Positions 1 to 8,772 of a stretch of 64,000 bases of DNA are shown in pieces. The first letter of the stretch is position 1, and each line of letters opens with the position of its first letter. The DNA comes from Massilia sp. Root418 (GTDB lineage Bacteria > Pseudomonadota > Gammaproteobacteria > Burkholderiales > Burkholderiaceae_D). Both the position numbers and the translations under genes were made by a program. The stretch is from the NCBI RefSeq assembly GCF_001425265.1, contig NZ_LMEC01000011.1:249585-313584 (forward strand), written 5' to 3'. The notes below the pieces were generated by a model. That model was not told where the DNA came from. It worked only from the letters and a program-made list of their open reading frames with translations, and searched no databases.

Positions 1-81
1 ATTGTGGGCCGAAGTAGCCGGCCACGGCATTTTCCGATTTATACTGCCGGCGCTGGAAGGCGAACCTGGAGGATGAGTGGC

Positions 82-681
82 ATGGACCTGACCGTATTTA
101 TAGTCGACGACGACCCCGCCGTGCGCGACGCGCTGGGCCTGCTGCTGGGCGTGCGCGGCTACCGCACGGCCGTGTTCGCCAGCGGTGAAGCGCTGCTGCA
201 GGCATGGCGACCGGAGTGGGCCGGCTGCCTGCTGATCGACATCCGCATGAGCGGCATGGACGGCCTGGAGTTGCAGCAGCGCCTGGGGCAGCTGGGCAAC
301 CGCATTCCCATCGTCATCGTCACCGGCCACGGTGACGTCACCCTGGCGCGCGCCGCCTTCAAGGCGCAGGCGCTCGATTTCCTGGAAAAGCCCTTCGACG
401 ACGCCAAGCTGGTGGCCGCCATCGACGAGGCGTTTTCATCCGAAGCGCGCCAGCGGCGCCAGACGCGCGCGCGCGAAGACCACCGCACCCAATTGCGCGA
501 GCTCACCCCGCGCGAACGGGAAGTGATGGAACTGGTGGTATTGGGGCGGCACAACCGCGAGATCGCGCCGGCGCTGGGCATCAGCGTACGGACGGTGGAA
601 GTGCACAAAGCGCGGCTGATGGCCAAGCTAGGTGTCGGCAACGTCGCCGACCTGGTGCGCATCGCCTTGCAAGAAGAGTAG
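82..681 (+). CDS. FixJ/NarL-type two-component response regulator
   Basis: Encodes a receiver domain followed by a LuxR-type helix-turn-helix. The receiver starts with the acidic pair in VDDDPAVRDALG, has the phospho-acceptor Asp in LLIDIRMSGMDG and the conserved Lys in FLEKPFDD. The C-terminal LTPREREVMELVV...HNREIA...SVRTVEVHKARLM stretch is the DNA-recognition helix-turn-helix. This FixJ-like layout normally activates transcription after phosphorylation by a cognate histidine kinase, which is probably upstream, outside the window. The start at 82 is preferred because GGAGG lies 9 bases upstream; an in-frame ATG at 73 abuts the GGAGG and is too close. The target genes cannot be read from the sequence. 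Confidence 0.85.
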   Translation: MDLTVFIVDDDPAVRDALGLLLGVRGYRTAVFASGEALLQAWRPEWAGCLLIDIRMSGMDGLELQQRLGQLGNRIPIVIVTGHGDVTLARAAFKAQALDFLEKPFDDAKLVAAIDEAFSSEARQRRQTRAREDHRTQLRELTPREREVMELVVLGRHNREIAPALGISVRTVEVHKARLMAKLGVGNVADLVRIALQEE

Positions 682-709
682 GGCGGGTTAGCCGCAGGCG
701 TAACCCGCC
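682..709. repeat. GGCGGGTTA...TAACCCGCC palindrome, copy 1
   Basis: Imperfect palindrome with GGCGGGTTA and TAACCCGCC arms, between the convergent ends of the response regulator and glycosyltransferase genes. The same arms recur at 13787, 13875, 21457 and 21532, so this is a REP-like intergenic family. It may act as a bidirectional terminator here, though it has no T tract. Confidence 0.7.
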
Positions 710-727
710 AATACGCGGCCGAAGAGA

Positions 728-1651
728 CTACTTCGCCGCCGCCAGATTAGGCGGCGCATTGGTCGGCAGTGCATCATTGGCTGGCGCAACAGGGCGCTGT
801 GTCCCCGGCGCGATCGACACCCCCGGCGCCCCCGCCGGCTGCTGCAAGCCCTGCACCGCGCGCACCGTCCTGTCGGCCGCGCGCTGCAGCACGATATGCC
901 GGTTGCGGTCCTCCAGGCTGCGTTCATTCTCCTTATGCCACAGGTGATACACCTCGGTGGCAAACGCCCCCTCCTTGCGCATCACCCCGGCGTTAAACAA
1001 GCGCACCACCAGGTCCGAATCCTCGTGCCCCCAGCCCTGGAAGCTCTCATCAAAGCCATTCACCGCGTCCAGGTCGCTGCGCCACACGCCCAGGTTGCAG
1101 CTCTTGATGCGGCGCCAGCTGAAGCGGCGGCTCTCGCGGCCCACGTCGGGCAAGGTCAGCACGGTCTGCAGGAATTTATTCAGGTCGCCGGTCAGGCGCA
1201 GCTTCAGCTTGTCCCACAGCGTCAGGCCGCGCAGGTTGAGGCGCTCGGCCAGCAGGCGCAGGGTGTAGCCGGGGCTGAGCAGCACGCGGCTGCCGGTCAC
1301 CAGGTAGCCGCGCCTGGCCAGCTTGCGGTGCTGGCTGATGAAGCTCGGCTGCGGCATGCAGTCGCCGTCCAGGAACACGATATAGTCGCCGCTGGCAGCC
1401 AGGATGCCCTGGTTGCGGGCGCGCGCGGCGCGGAAACCTTCGTCGGGCTGCCACACGTGCAGCAGCGGCACGGGCGAGCGGCGCCTCAGGTTTTCCACGC
1501 ACTGGCGCGTGTTGTGGGTGGAGCCGTCATCAGCGATAATGATTTCGAATTGATTATCGTCTTGGCAGAAGCATGCCTCCAGCACTGCCGCCAGGGCATC
1601 GGGCCGGTTGTAGGTCGTGATGATGACAGATATTTTTGACGCTTGTTGCAT
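728..1651 (-). CDS. GT2 family glycosyltransferase, probably LPS/surface glycan
   Basis: A GT-A fold glycosyltransferase: the N-terminus has the hydrophobic strand and nucleotide-binding ITTYNRPDALAAVLEAC, then IIADDGS, and the metal-binding DXD is seen as FLDGDCMP near residue 95. A galactosyltransferase-type C-terminal motif, GFDESFQGWGHEDSDLVVRL, follows near residue 200 and supplies the likely catalytic acid. The last 40 residues are Ala/Pro-rich and probably disordered. It is divergent, 52 bases from an O-antigen ligase and near a heptosyltransferase, so a role in LPS core or O-antigen assembly is inferred. The sugar donor and acceptor are unknown. Confidence 0.8.
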   Translation of the reverse strand: MQQASKISVIITTYNRPDALAAVLEACFCQDDNQFEIIIADDGSTHNTRQCVENLRRRSPVPLLHVWQPDEGFRAARARNQGILAASGDYIVFLDGDCMPQPSFISQHRKLARRGYLVTGSRVLLSPGYTLRLLAERLNLRGLTLWDKLKLRLTGDLNKFLQTVLTLPDVGRESRRFSWRRIKSCNLGVWRSDLDAVNGFDESFQGWGHEDSDLVVRLFNAGVMRKEGAFATEVYHLWHKENERSLEDRNRHIVLQRAADRTVRAVQGLQQPAGAPGVSIAPGTQRPVAPANDALPTNAPPNLAAAK

Positions 1652-1703
1652 GAAGTGGATGCTGCCTGTGCTGATTTTGCAAGAATAAGCTCACAAAACA
1701 TTA

Positions 1704-2966
1704 ATGAATAATACTTTTACAAAAAAAAACATTCTGCAAGACAACGCGCTATCTTATCTCATCCACAGTCTGATTTTCCTGCTGCCGGCCTTGACGCTGA
1801 TCACACGATTCGGCGTGAGCGCGGTCGGTTTTGCCTTTCTGCTGGCCGGTATCGTCTGCTGGCGGGCAGCAAAACCCCGCTTCGTGCGCCATCTTACTGA
1901 GGTTCGGCTGGTTTTAACAGCGTTCGGTGCCAGTTTCGTCTTTGCGCTCGCGGGTCTATTGTTGCATCCCGACATACAATTGCGCGCACTGGAGAAACCG
2001 GCGCGCATTTTCTTTTGCGTCACCGTGCTGCTGGCCGTGCTGGCCAGCCGTCCCCGCCGCAAGGCCCTGTGGTGGGGGCTGATCGCCGGGACGGTGGGCG
2101 GCGCGGTGTTCATTTGCTACCAGCGCTGGGGCCTGGACATCTCGCGTCCCGGCGGGCTTATTAATTCTATAACATTTGGCGACATTCAGCTCTGCATGGG
2201 CATGATGTGCCTGGCGGCCGTGCTCGACTTCAAGGGCCGGCAGGCGTTGTGGCCGGCGCTGGGTGCGCTGGCCGGCCTGGCCGGCTCCGTGGCCACCGGC
2301 ACGCGCGGGGGCTGGATTGCCGTGCTGTTCGCGGTGGTGCTGTTCATCAAATACGGCCACTTCCTGCGCAGCCGCATCTCCAGGGCGCTGGCGGCGCTGG
2401 CGCTGCTGCTGCTGGTGAGCACTTATTTCATCGACCAGACCGGCACGCGCGAACGGCTGGAGCAGGGCGTGCACGACGTGACCGCGTATTACGACGGCGG
2501 CGCCAGCTACACCAACGTGGGCGTGCGCCTGGAGCTGTGGAAGGGCGGCCTGGCGCTGGCGAAGCAGCACCCGTGGCGCATCTCCAGCACCAGGGAAATC
2601 CGTGCCGAGCTGGAGCGCGAAGTGGCGGCCGGCCGCCTGCAGCCCTTCGTGCTGGAAGCCGAGCACTTCCACAACGATATGGTGCATGTGCTGGTATACG
2701 GCGGCATACCCGGCCTGCTGGTCTACCTGTTCACCATGCTGGCGCCTTTCCTGTTCTTCCTGCGCATACTGCGCACCCACGAGTCGGCCGGCCCGTCCGT
2801 CATTGCCCCGGCGCTGGCCGGCATGCTGCTGGTGATCGGCTATTTCAGCTTCGGCCTGACCGAGGTCATTTTCTGGTCCATTCTGAGCACCATGTTTTAT
2901 GTGCAAATGCTGTTCCTGCTGATGGGCTTTTGCCTGAACGCGCAGGATGAAAGGAAAGCGGCATGA
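1704..2966 (+). CDS. waaL: O-antigen ligase family (WaaL-like) membrane protein
   Basis: A 420-residue protein with about ten or more hydrophobic segments and a large periplasmic loop in the C-terminal half (roughly residues 245-320), the WaaL/Wzy architecture. The arginine-containing stretch GTRGGWIAVLFAVV and the loop motif FHNDMVHVLVYGGIPG match the conserved arginine and the H...N...GIPGLL motif of the ligase/polymerase family. WaaL joins undecaprenyl-linked O-antigen to lipid A-core on the periplasmic face of the inner membrane. It overlaps the heptosyltransferase start by four bases (ATGA), which suggests translational coupling. Ligase and polymerase cannot be separated by sequence alone. 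Confidence 0.75.
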   Translation: MNNTFTKKNILQDNALSYLIHSLIFLLPALTLITRFGVSAVGFAFLLAGIVCWRAAKPRFVRHLTEVRLVLTAFGASFVFALAGLLLHPDIQLRALEKPARIFFCVTVLLAVLASRPRRKALWWGLIAGTVGGAVFICYQRWGLDISRPGGLINSITFGDIQLCMGMMCLAAVLDFKGRQALWPALGALAGLAGSVATGTRGGWIAVLFAVVLFIKYGHFLRSRISRALAALALLLLVSTYFIDQTGTRERLEQGVHDVTAYYDGGASYTNVGVRLELWKGGLALAKQHPWRISSTREIRAELEREVAAGRLQPFVLEAEHFHNDMVHVLVYGGIPGLLVYLFTMLAPFLFFLRILRTHESAGPSVIAPALAGMLLVIGYFSFGLTEVIFWSILSTMFYVQMLFLLMGFCLNAQDERKAA

Positions 2967-4033
2967 GCGCTGCCCGTACGCTGGTCATTTCACCCAACTG
3001 GATAGGCGACGCCGTGATGGCGCAGCCGCTGCTGGCGCTGCTGCGCGCGGCGCATCCGGAGCGGCCCATCGACGTGCTGGCGCCGCCCTCGGTGGCGCCG
3101 GTGTGGCGCCAGATGGCGGAAGTGGACGAGGTGCTGGAAACCCCGTTCCGCCACGGCCCGCTGCAGCTGCGCGAGCGCTGGCGCTACGCGCGCCAGCTGC
3201 GCCGGCGCGGCTACGCGGCGGCCTACGTGCTGCCTAACACGCTCAAGTACGCGCTGATCCCCTGGCTGGCAGGCATTACGCAGCGGGTGGGCTACAAGGG
3301 CGAGAGCCGCTACGGCCTGATCAACGTGATGCACCATGACGACGTGCCGCCGCGCCCCATGGTGCCGTTCTACGCGGCGCTGGCGCGCGGGCCGCAGGCG
3401 CCGCTGCAGCCGGTGCCGCGTCCGGTGCTGCAGGCCAGCGGCGCGCAGATCGCGGCCGCCTGCGCGCGCGCCGGGCTGGACTTGCAGCGCCCGCTGGTCG
3501 CGTTCGCGCCGGGTGCCGAATTCGGCTCGGCCAAGCGCTGGCCGGCCAGCCACTTCGCCGGGCTGGCGCAAGCCATCGCTGCGGCCCATCCGCAGGCGCA
3601 GATCGCGCTGCTCGGGTCCCCCAAGGACAAGGACGTGTGCACCCAGGTGGTGGAGGCGGCCACGGCGGGCGCCGCCGCTGCGGGCGTGGCCGCGCCCGCG
3701 CTGTTCAACCTGGCTGGCGCCACCAGCCTGGCCGAAGCGGTGGCGCTGATCGCGCACGCCGGCGCCGTGGTCAGCAACGACTCCGGCCTGCTGCACATTG
3801 CCTCCGCGCTGAACCGTCCCGTAATCGCCATCTACGGCCCCACCGATCCGGGCCACGCGCCGCCGTTCTCGGACGTGGCCGCGTCGATCTCGCTGCGGCT
3901 GGAGTGCGCGCCGTGCAAGCAGCGCGAATGCCCGCTGGGCCACCAGGACTGCATGCAGAAGATCGCCCCGCAGCAGGTCTGGCAGACCTTGCAGCCGATG
4001 CTGGCCGCGCAGCAAGCGCTGCTGGAGCCCTAG
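2963..4033 (+). CDS. waaF: Lipopolysaccharide heptosyltransferase II
   Basis: A GT9 (GT-B) heptosyltransferase of 356 residues, near the family's usual length. Visible features are the N-terminal VISPNWIGDAVMAQPLLALL, the core VAFAPGAEFGSAKRWP and the ADP-heptose-binding VVSNDSGLLHIASALNRPVIAIYGPTDP. The late cysteine-rich segment CAPCKQRECPLGHQDCM is typical of WaaF. It transfers the second L-glycero-D-manno-heptose to the inner core of LPS in the cytoplasm. It is translated with the upstream ligase gene through the ATGA overlap. Confidence 0.9.
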   Translation: MSAARTLVISPNWIGDAVMAQPLLALLRAAHPERPIDVLAPPSVAPVWRQMAEVDEVLETPFRHGPLQLRERWRYARQLRRRGYAAAYVLPNTLKYALIPWLAGITQRVGYKGESRYGLINVMHHDDVPPRPMVPFYAALARGPQAPLQPVPRPVLQASGAQIAAACARAGLDLQRPLVAFAPGAEFGSAKRWPASHFAGLAQAIAAAHPQAQIALLGSPKDKDVCTQVVEAATAGAAAAGVAAPALFNLAGATSLAEAVALIAHAGAVVSNDSGLLHIASALNRPVIAIYGPTDPGHAPPFSDVAASISLRLECAPCKQRECPLGHQDCMQKIAPQQVWQTLQPMLAAQQALLEP

Positions 4034-4217
4034 CCATAAGGATGGGGGGCGCCTGCCCTGGCACGGGCAAGCTGGCGCCGGTCGTGTCGGAAAACCTTAC
4101 ACTGCGGCGCAGCTGCGCGGCGGCCGCCCGGCTAAGTTATTGAATTGCAATATAAAGTTCTGCGTGGCATGTAAATTGCTTTTATGAACGATATATTTCC
4201 AATTTGAAAGCTTATCC

Positions 4218-5114
4218 ATGAATTTGTTCCGTAAAGCGTGTGTGGCCGTCCTCCCTGTGCTGTTCGCCGCCCATGCGCAAGCAGCCTCCATCACCACCTC
4301 GGCGCTGCCGTTCGCGCCGGCTTCCTACACCAGCATGGCGGTGGACCCGGTGACCGGCAAGGTGTACCAGACCACCACCTATAGCGGCTCGTCCATCCTG
4401 GCCTACGCCAACACCAACCGTTACGACAGCCGTGCCAGCAACGGCAGCGTGGCGGTGGCGAACTTCGGACCATACCTGGCCGCTTACGACGGCTCGCTCT
4501 ACCTGCGCACGGGCGGCACCAGCAGCACCGTTATCTCCAAGGTGTCGGCCACCACTGGCGCGATACAGAAGAGCGTAGGCGTGACCGGCGGCATGAGCAG
4601 CGAAACGTTTAACTGGGGCGGCTGGTCGGCCGTCAACCCCATGAGCGACGGCAGCAAGCTGTATGTGGTCGGCGGCGTGGCAGCCAACAACCAGTGGAGC
4701 ATCGCCACCTTTGACTACGCCCTGAACCAGACCAAGACGGTGAGCTTCGATTTGCTGAACAGCACTGCCGGCTATGCGTTCGCCGTGAATGGTTATGTGT
4801 TCTTCGGCGACAGCTACAATAGCGCCCACATTTCGCGCCGGGTCGACGCAGCAACCGGCGCCGTGCAGGTGGTGGACTTCACGCTGGCTGGCCTGCAGCA
4901 AACTCCTTACATCACCGGCATCAGCTATGACTCGCTGCACGACAGCCTGTACGTGGCCAACAATGGCGGCGTCCTGAGCAAGGCGACCGGCATTGCCGCC
5001 CAGCTCGGTGTGCAGCGCAGCGCCGTACCGGAGCCGGCCTCCATGGCGCTGTTCGGCCTGGGCCTGGCAGCGCTGGCCATGACGCGCCGCCGCCAGGGCG
5101 CCGCATCCAAATAA
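4218..5114 (+). CDS. PEP-CTERM sorting domain protein, exported
   Basis: A 298-residue secreted protein with an N-terminal signal peptide (MNLFRKACVAVLPVLFAAHAQA). The C-terminus is a textbook PEP-CTERM tail: VPEP, a hydrophobic segment, then TRRR. Such tails are recognised by exosortase, which cleaves and sorts the protein to the cell surface in exopolysaccharide-producing Gram-negatives. The body is Ser/Thr/Asn/Gly-rich with recurring YDS/YVANNGG-type strands suggestive of a beta-propeller, but no enzyme motif is visible. No exosortase gene lies in this window. The start is supported by the signal peptide. Confidence 0.85.
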   Translation: MNLFRKACVAVLPVLFAAHAQAASITTSALPFAPASYTSMAVDPVTGKVYQTTTYSGSSILAYANTNRYDSRASNGSVAVANFGPYLAAYDGSLYLRTGGTSSTVISKVSATTGAIQKSVGVTGGMSSETFNWGGWSAVNPMSDGSKLYVVGGVAANNQWSIATFDYALNQTKTVSFDLLNSTAGYAFAVNGYVFFGDSYNSAHISRRVDAATGAVQVVDFTLAGLQQTPYITGISYDSLHDSLYVANNGGVLSKATGIAAQLGVQRSAVPEPASMALFGLGLAALAMTRRRQGAASK

Positions 5115-5128
5115 GCCCGGCGCTATCC

Positions 5129-5152
5129 GCCCGGCCGCAATACGGGCCGGGC
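5129..5152. terminator. Hairpin between convergent genes, possible terminator
   Basis: An eight-base perfect stem (GCCCGGCC/GGCCGGGC) with an eight-base loop sits in the short gap between two convergent stops. There is no T run, so termination activity is only inferred from position. Confidence 0.45.
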
Positions 5153-5153
5153 G

Positions 5154-5378
5154 CTACGCCTTGCCGCGCGGGCGTGCCGCGTGCGCGGCGATGATGGCGG
5201 GCAGCTCCGCTGGATCGCGCACCCAGCAGGCGTACTCGCCTGCGTCCATGCCCAGGCACTCGGCCAGGTCCCGATCCTGGCCGATCTGGTTCTGGTGCCA
5301 GCGTTCAACGTAGTCGTCGATCTCTTCTGCCGACGCCTTGCCGGCAATGCAGAGCGAAATGAAATTCTGGTTATTCAT
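5154..5378 (-). CDS. Putative antitoxin/immunity protein of the E3-like toxin
   Basis: A 74-residue acidic protein (EEIDDYVERWH...DRDLAECLGMDAGEYACWV). Its ATG at 5378 overlaps the end of the preceding toxin-like gene by eight bases (ATGAATAA), with GGAGG just upstream, so the two are translationally coupled. It does not resemble the known colicin E3 immunity protein in sequence. Position, size and charge fit an antitoxin or immunity protein; this is inference. A longer reading frame from 5402 lacks a better ribosome site. The family could not be named from sequence. Confidence 0.6.
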   Translation of the reverse strand: MNNQNFISLCIAGKASAEEIDDYVERWHQNQIGQDRDLAECLGMDAGEYACWVRDPAELPAIIAAHAARPRGKA

Positions 5379-5604
5379 ACAACCTCCGTCCCCGTACCGC
5401 ACCCTTGATGGGCGTGCCAGTCACAGCGTCCAGCACCTGCAAATGATAGCCGCGCTTGTCGAATACTTCGATTTCCCCATGTAGGCCATCCCATGTGAAA
5501 AACCGTGAGCGCGCCGCATTGGTCCATACCTGGCGTCCCCAGATGACCCTGTATTTATCGAGTTGGTCCAGGAAACACGGGGAGGGCCTCGATATTGGCG
5601 TCAT
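5371..5604 (-). CDS. Stand-alone colicin E3-type ribonuclease (cytotoxic) domain
   Basis: A 77-residue protein whose C-terminal half matches the rRNase domain of colicin E3. The segment RFFTWDGLHGEIEVFDKRG aligns with the colicin YEWDSQHGELEGY segment. Asp39, His42, Glu44 and Glu46 keep the exact spacing of the colicin catalytic residues D510, H513, E515 and E517, and Arg73/Arg74 near the end can stand for R545. E3-type enzymes cut 16S rRNA in the decoding centre and stop translation. There is no receptor-binding or translocation domain, so it is either an intracellular toxin-antitoxin toxin or the severed tip of a larger polymorphic toxin. The partner gene follows with an eight-base overlap. 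Confidence 0.7.
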   Translation of the reverse strand: MTPISRPSPCFLDQLDKYRVIWGRQVWTNAARSRFFTWDGLHGEIEVFDKRGYHLQVLDAVTGTPIKGAVRGRRLYE

Positions 5605-5800
5605 GCGTGATCAGTGTAGTTGAAAAATTGGGTCCGCAAAGCCAGAGATCAGATCGAGTTTGCTCTATTGCCGAGCACGGGTATTGATCGTCGTCAATTT
5701 GTTGGGCTGGTCGGAGGTCACTGGCCAGGGATTCAAATAGTATCTATGAGGAAATTATCAATATAGTAAAATAGGTGTTATTTATGCTTGGCTAAACACT

Positions 5801-6823
5801 ATGAACCCAGACTTGTCTTTTGCCGCCATGCCTCGTCAACTCATCCTGTTTGGTTCGCCAGGCACGGGCAAGAGCCACAAGGTTGAGGCCGAGATTGCGC
5901 CGGCCTTGCACCAGCCGGCAACCATCAAAACAGTCTTCCATCCCGAGTACACTTACGGCGATTTCATGGGGCGGCTGATGCCGCTGAGCGAGCCGGATGG
6001 CAGGGTGAGCTACCGCTACTATCCCGGTCATTTCCTGCAGGCCCTGGCCGAGGCGTTGCGCCGCTATCACCAAGCGCCGGCGGGGACGCAGGCGCGCGAT
6101 GTGCTGCTCGTGATAGACGAGATCAACCGGGGCAACAGCGCGGCCATCTTCGGCACGGTGTTCCAGCTGCTCGACCGCAATGATGATGGATGGTCCAGCT
6201 ATGAGGTGAATATTTCGGACATGGAGCAGGATGCCCTGCTCAAATTGATGGGTGTTCACCGCTGCGCACGGCAGCCGGGCAGATATGAATGGGATGACGA
6301 AGGCGGCGGCCGTGCGGACTTGCCGGAACTGTTTAAGGGTAACCTGGCATTTGTTGCCGAACGAAAGATCAAGCTGCCGCCAAACTTGCACTTGGTGGGG
6401 ACCATGAATACGTCGGATGAATCGATCTATTACATGGACAGCGCCTTCAAGCGTCGCTGGTCTTGGGAATATATGCCACTGGATGGCGTCCCGCAGTCCG
6501 TTCCGATCGAGACGCTGGAGGAAGCGGATTGGCGCCAGTTCGTGAACAAGCTGAATGCCTTCCTGCGCCGTCATACGGCGTCCATCCGCAAGGTGGAAGA
6601 CAAGCAGATTGGCTACTATTTCATCCGCGCGCGCGACGGCAAGGTGGCGCACAGTGACATCCAGCATAAACTCATGTTCTTCCTGTGGGATACGGTATTT
6701 GCCCGCGACAAACGGCCTCTGGAAGATCTGTTCGGCGATAACTGCAAGCTGGTCACATTCGGCGAGTTCAGCGTCCGGTCGGCGCAGTTCATTGCCAAGA
6801 TCAGCGGTTCGGAGGCACAGTGA
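5801..6823 (+). CDS. McrB-like AAA+ GTPase subunit of a restriction system
   Basis: A 340-residue AAA+ protein with Walker A GSPGTGKS near residue 18, Walker B LLVIDEINRGN near residue 104, sensor-type GTMNTSD near residue 201 and an arginine-rich FKRRWSW after it. These are hallmarks of McrB-family motors, which use GTP to drive DNA translocation for the partner nuclease. It lacks the N-terminal modified-DNA-binding domain of E. coli McrB (459 residues), so recognition must lie in the partner or elsewhere. The next gene starts in its stop codon, so the two form one operon. The upstream 200 bases are AT-rich compared with the flanks. Confidence 0.8.
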   Translation: MNPDLSFAAMPRQLILFGSPGTGKSHKVEAEIAPALHQPATIKTVFHPEYTYGDFMGRLMPLSEPDGRVSYRYYPGHFLQALAEALRRYHQAPAGTQARDVLLVIDEINRGNSAAIFGTVFQLLDRNDDGWSSYEVNISDMEQDALLKLMGVHRCARQPGRYEWDDEGGGRADLPELFKGNLAFVAERKIKLPPNLHLVGTMNTSDESIYYMDSAFKRRWSWEYMPLDGVPQSVPIETLEEADWRQFVNKLNAFLRRHTASIRKVEDKQIGYYFIRARDGKVAHSDIQHKLMFFLWDTVFARDKRPLEDLFGDNCKLVTFGEFSVRSAQFIAKISGSEAQ

Positions 6824-8733
6824 TCGACTTTTCCCGCCTGCAGGCGGTGGCGGGCAATGATAAGGACCAGCAGTTCTCTTTTGTCGGCATTCGTGACGGC
6901 GTGTTGCACTTGCCCAAGGGATGTGATCAGTGGGCGCGCCGCATCAATGATGCGGCCCCGGCAGAGTGCTTCCGGCTGGCGAAAGACGCGTTTATTATGT
7001 TGTTCCGCACGCTGGAGGCGTTTCGTGCCACCCGCAGCCCGCTACTGGCCACCGACCGCGATTCCGCCCAGCGCGGCACCGACGGTGCTGAGTTATTGGG
7101 CCAATGGGAGGAGTGCGGGAATGTTTTTTATTACCGCCAGCTGGATGTCCTGGATGGGATACTGCACCGGTTCGAAGAACTGGAGATCCTGACGCTGGCG
7201 CAGCGCAAGGGCCGCGGCGCAGCCATGGACGGCCGGCGTTTGTGTGGCGAACTGGCGCGCGCCACCTTCTTGGCGGACAACAGCTTTTACGTCGATGACA
7301 TGTCGATCCCGCGCCTGCAGCTGGAATGCGAGCCCGCTGAACTGGTGCAGATGTACTGCTATGCCTTAGTGGAGGTGAAGCGATGGCTCGGCGAGGAAGA
7401 TGATGTGCACCGTGACATTCACGTGCTGGCGGCGCAGTTCGCCGAGCTGCATTTGAAGTCGGGCGACGGTTTGTTCGACTTCAACAGCTGGCAGCCGACG
7501 CGGGCACTCATGCTGGAGCGGCTGCACGCGATCGACTGCCAGACCGCTTACAAAGATCCGGTATTCCATGAGTTTTACGACGCACTGGAGCGTTTTTTGC
7601 TGGGCGGATCGCAGCTTGCCGGCAACGGCTGGCAGTGGGGCATCAGCAGCTTTGCGCCAGTGTGGGAAGCCATGTGCCTGGAAGACCTGATACGCCGTCA
7701 GTTGCCCGCACTGGCGGCCTGCGACACCACCAACATCGCCGATGCCGAGACTAAACTGGCCTCGCTGCCGAAGTCGCTCTGCATTACCTCGGGCGGCACT
7801 ATGATGACTATGCGCTGTTCGGAGTTGCTGTCGGCTGCGCTGGACGGCCGCGCCGGCATTGGCCAGCTGTTTCCTGACGCAGTGCTGCTACGTTCTGTTT
7901 CAGCACTGCAGTCCTACTATTACGGGCGCTACGGCGTGCCAACATTGGCGGATGCGGTTTTGCCGTCATCGCTGCCCGCAATCTATCTCAAGCCGCTGCA
8001 GGATCTGAAGAGTGGCAACGGCTACGATCAAAATCTTGCGGCCAAGGTATTAAAAAAGCTATTTGCCGAACAAAAACCGGATGCCTTGACCGCCTTTTAC
8101 GTAGGCCGGGCCCTGTGTGCCAGTTACCAAAGGACTATGGTCACTGTGTGGGACCGGGCGCGGCTGACAGAGCAATTGCTCGCCGAGCGGGAACAGAGCT
8201 ATTACCCCGATATCGTTATCGGCATGATGTGGGAAGTGCTGTTCCGGGCAGACGACAGCGTACGCCGGGAAAGCGGCGAGAGCAGGCGCTGCCTGGCCGA
8301 GCGCAAGGAATTGGGCAGCTACGCCATGGCGCAAGCGGCGATTGCGGTCAGTAAGGATACCCATGCCGAGATCGCGGGCATGGCTATGCTGCACGATTGT
8401 TGCTTGGGCGATAGCCGCCACGCGCTGGTCCTCGACGTCAAATATATGACTGGTGCCTATTTGACGGATAAGGCCAACATTGACGACCTGCGCGAACGGT
8501 CGGTACGCAAACAGTTCGTCTACGAGCACCAGCTGCGGCGCACGCTGGGGATAGAGACGCACATCAGCAGTGAGTTCCTGCTGCCGCAGTATGATGACAA
8601 TTTTGATCAGCTCGAAGTGGCGTTTGACGCCGAACACGCAAAAGACTTCGCTGGCGGCTTCATTGCGCTGCGTGCCCTTAACGTCCCGCTGCTGATGCGG
8701 CGCTATGCGGCAAGCGCCAGGCGGGAACGCTAG
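6820..8733 (+). CDS. McrC/LlaJI-like nuclease partner of the McrB-like motor
   Basis: A 637-residue protein starting at a GTG that overlaps the stop of the McrB-like gene by four bases. The C-terminal part has a PD-(D/E)XK-like core: the segment HALVLDVKYM supplies the D-x-K pair, preceded by GDSR and followed by a helix with RKQFVYEHQLRR. The large N-terminal part is unassigned and could hold target recognition. Together with the upstream gene it resembles McrBC or the two restriction proteins of LlaJI. No DNA methyltransferase is nearby, which favours a modification-dependent (type IV) system; this is inference. Confidence 0.65.
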   Translation: MIDFSRLQAVAGNDKDQQFSFVGIRDGVLHLPKGCDQWARRINDAAPAECFRLAKDAFIMLFRTLEAFRATRSPLLATDRDSAQRGTDGAELLGQWEECGNVFYYRQLDVLDGILHRFEELEILTLAQRKGRGAAMDGRRLCGELARATFLADNSFYVDDMSIPRLQLECEPAELVQMYCYALVEVKRWLGEEDDVHRDIHVLAAQFAELHLKSGDGLFDFNSWQPTRALMLERLHAIDCQTAYKDPVFHEFYDALERFLLGGSQLAGNGWQWGISSFAPVWEAMCLEDLIRRQLPALAACDTTNIADAETKLASLPKSLCITSGGTMMTMRCSELLSAALDGRAGIGQLFPDAVLLRSVSALQSYYYGRYGVPTLADAVLPSSLPAIYLKPLQDLKSGNGYDQNLAAKVLKKLFAEQKPDALTAFYVGRALCASYQRTMVTVWDRARLTEQLLAEREQSYYPDIVIGMMWEVLFRADDSVRRESGESRRCLAERKELGSYAMAQAAIAVSKDTHAEIAGMAMLHDCCLGDSRHALVLDVKYMTGAYLTDKANIDDLRERSVRKQFVYEHQLRRTLGIETHISSEFLLPQYDDNFDQLEVAFDAEHAKDFAGGFIALRALNVPLLMRRYAASARRER

Positions 8734-8772
8734 CACCGCCGCAAGGATGCGCCACCCGGCGGCAGGTGGATG

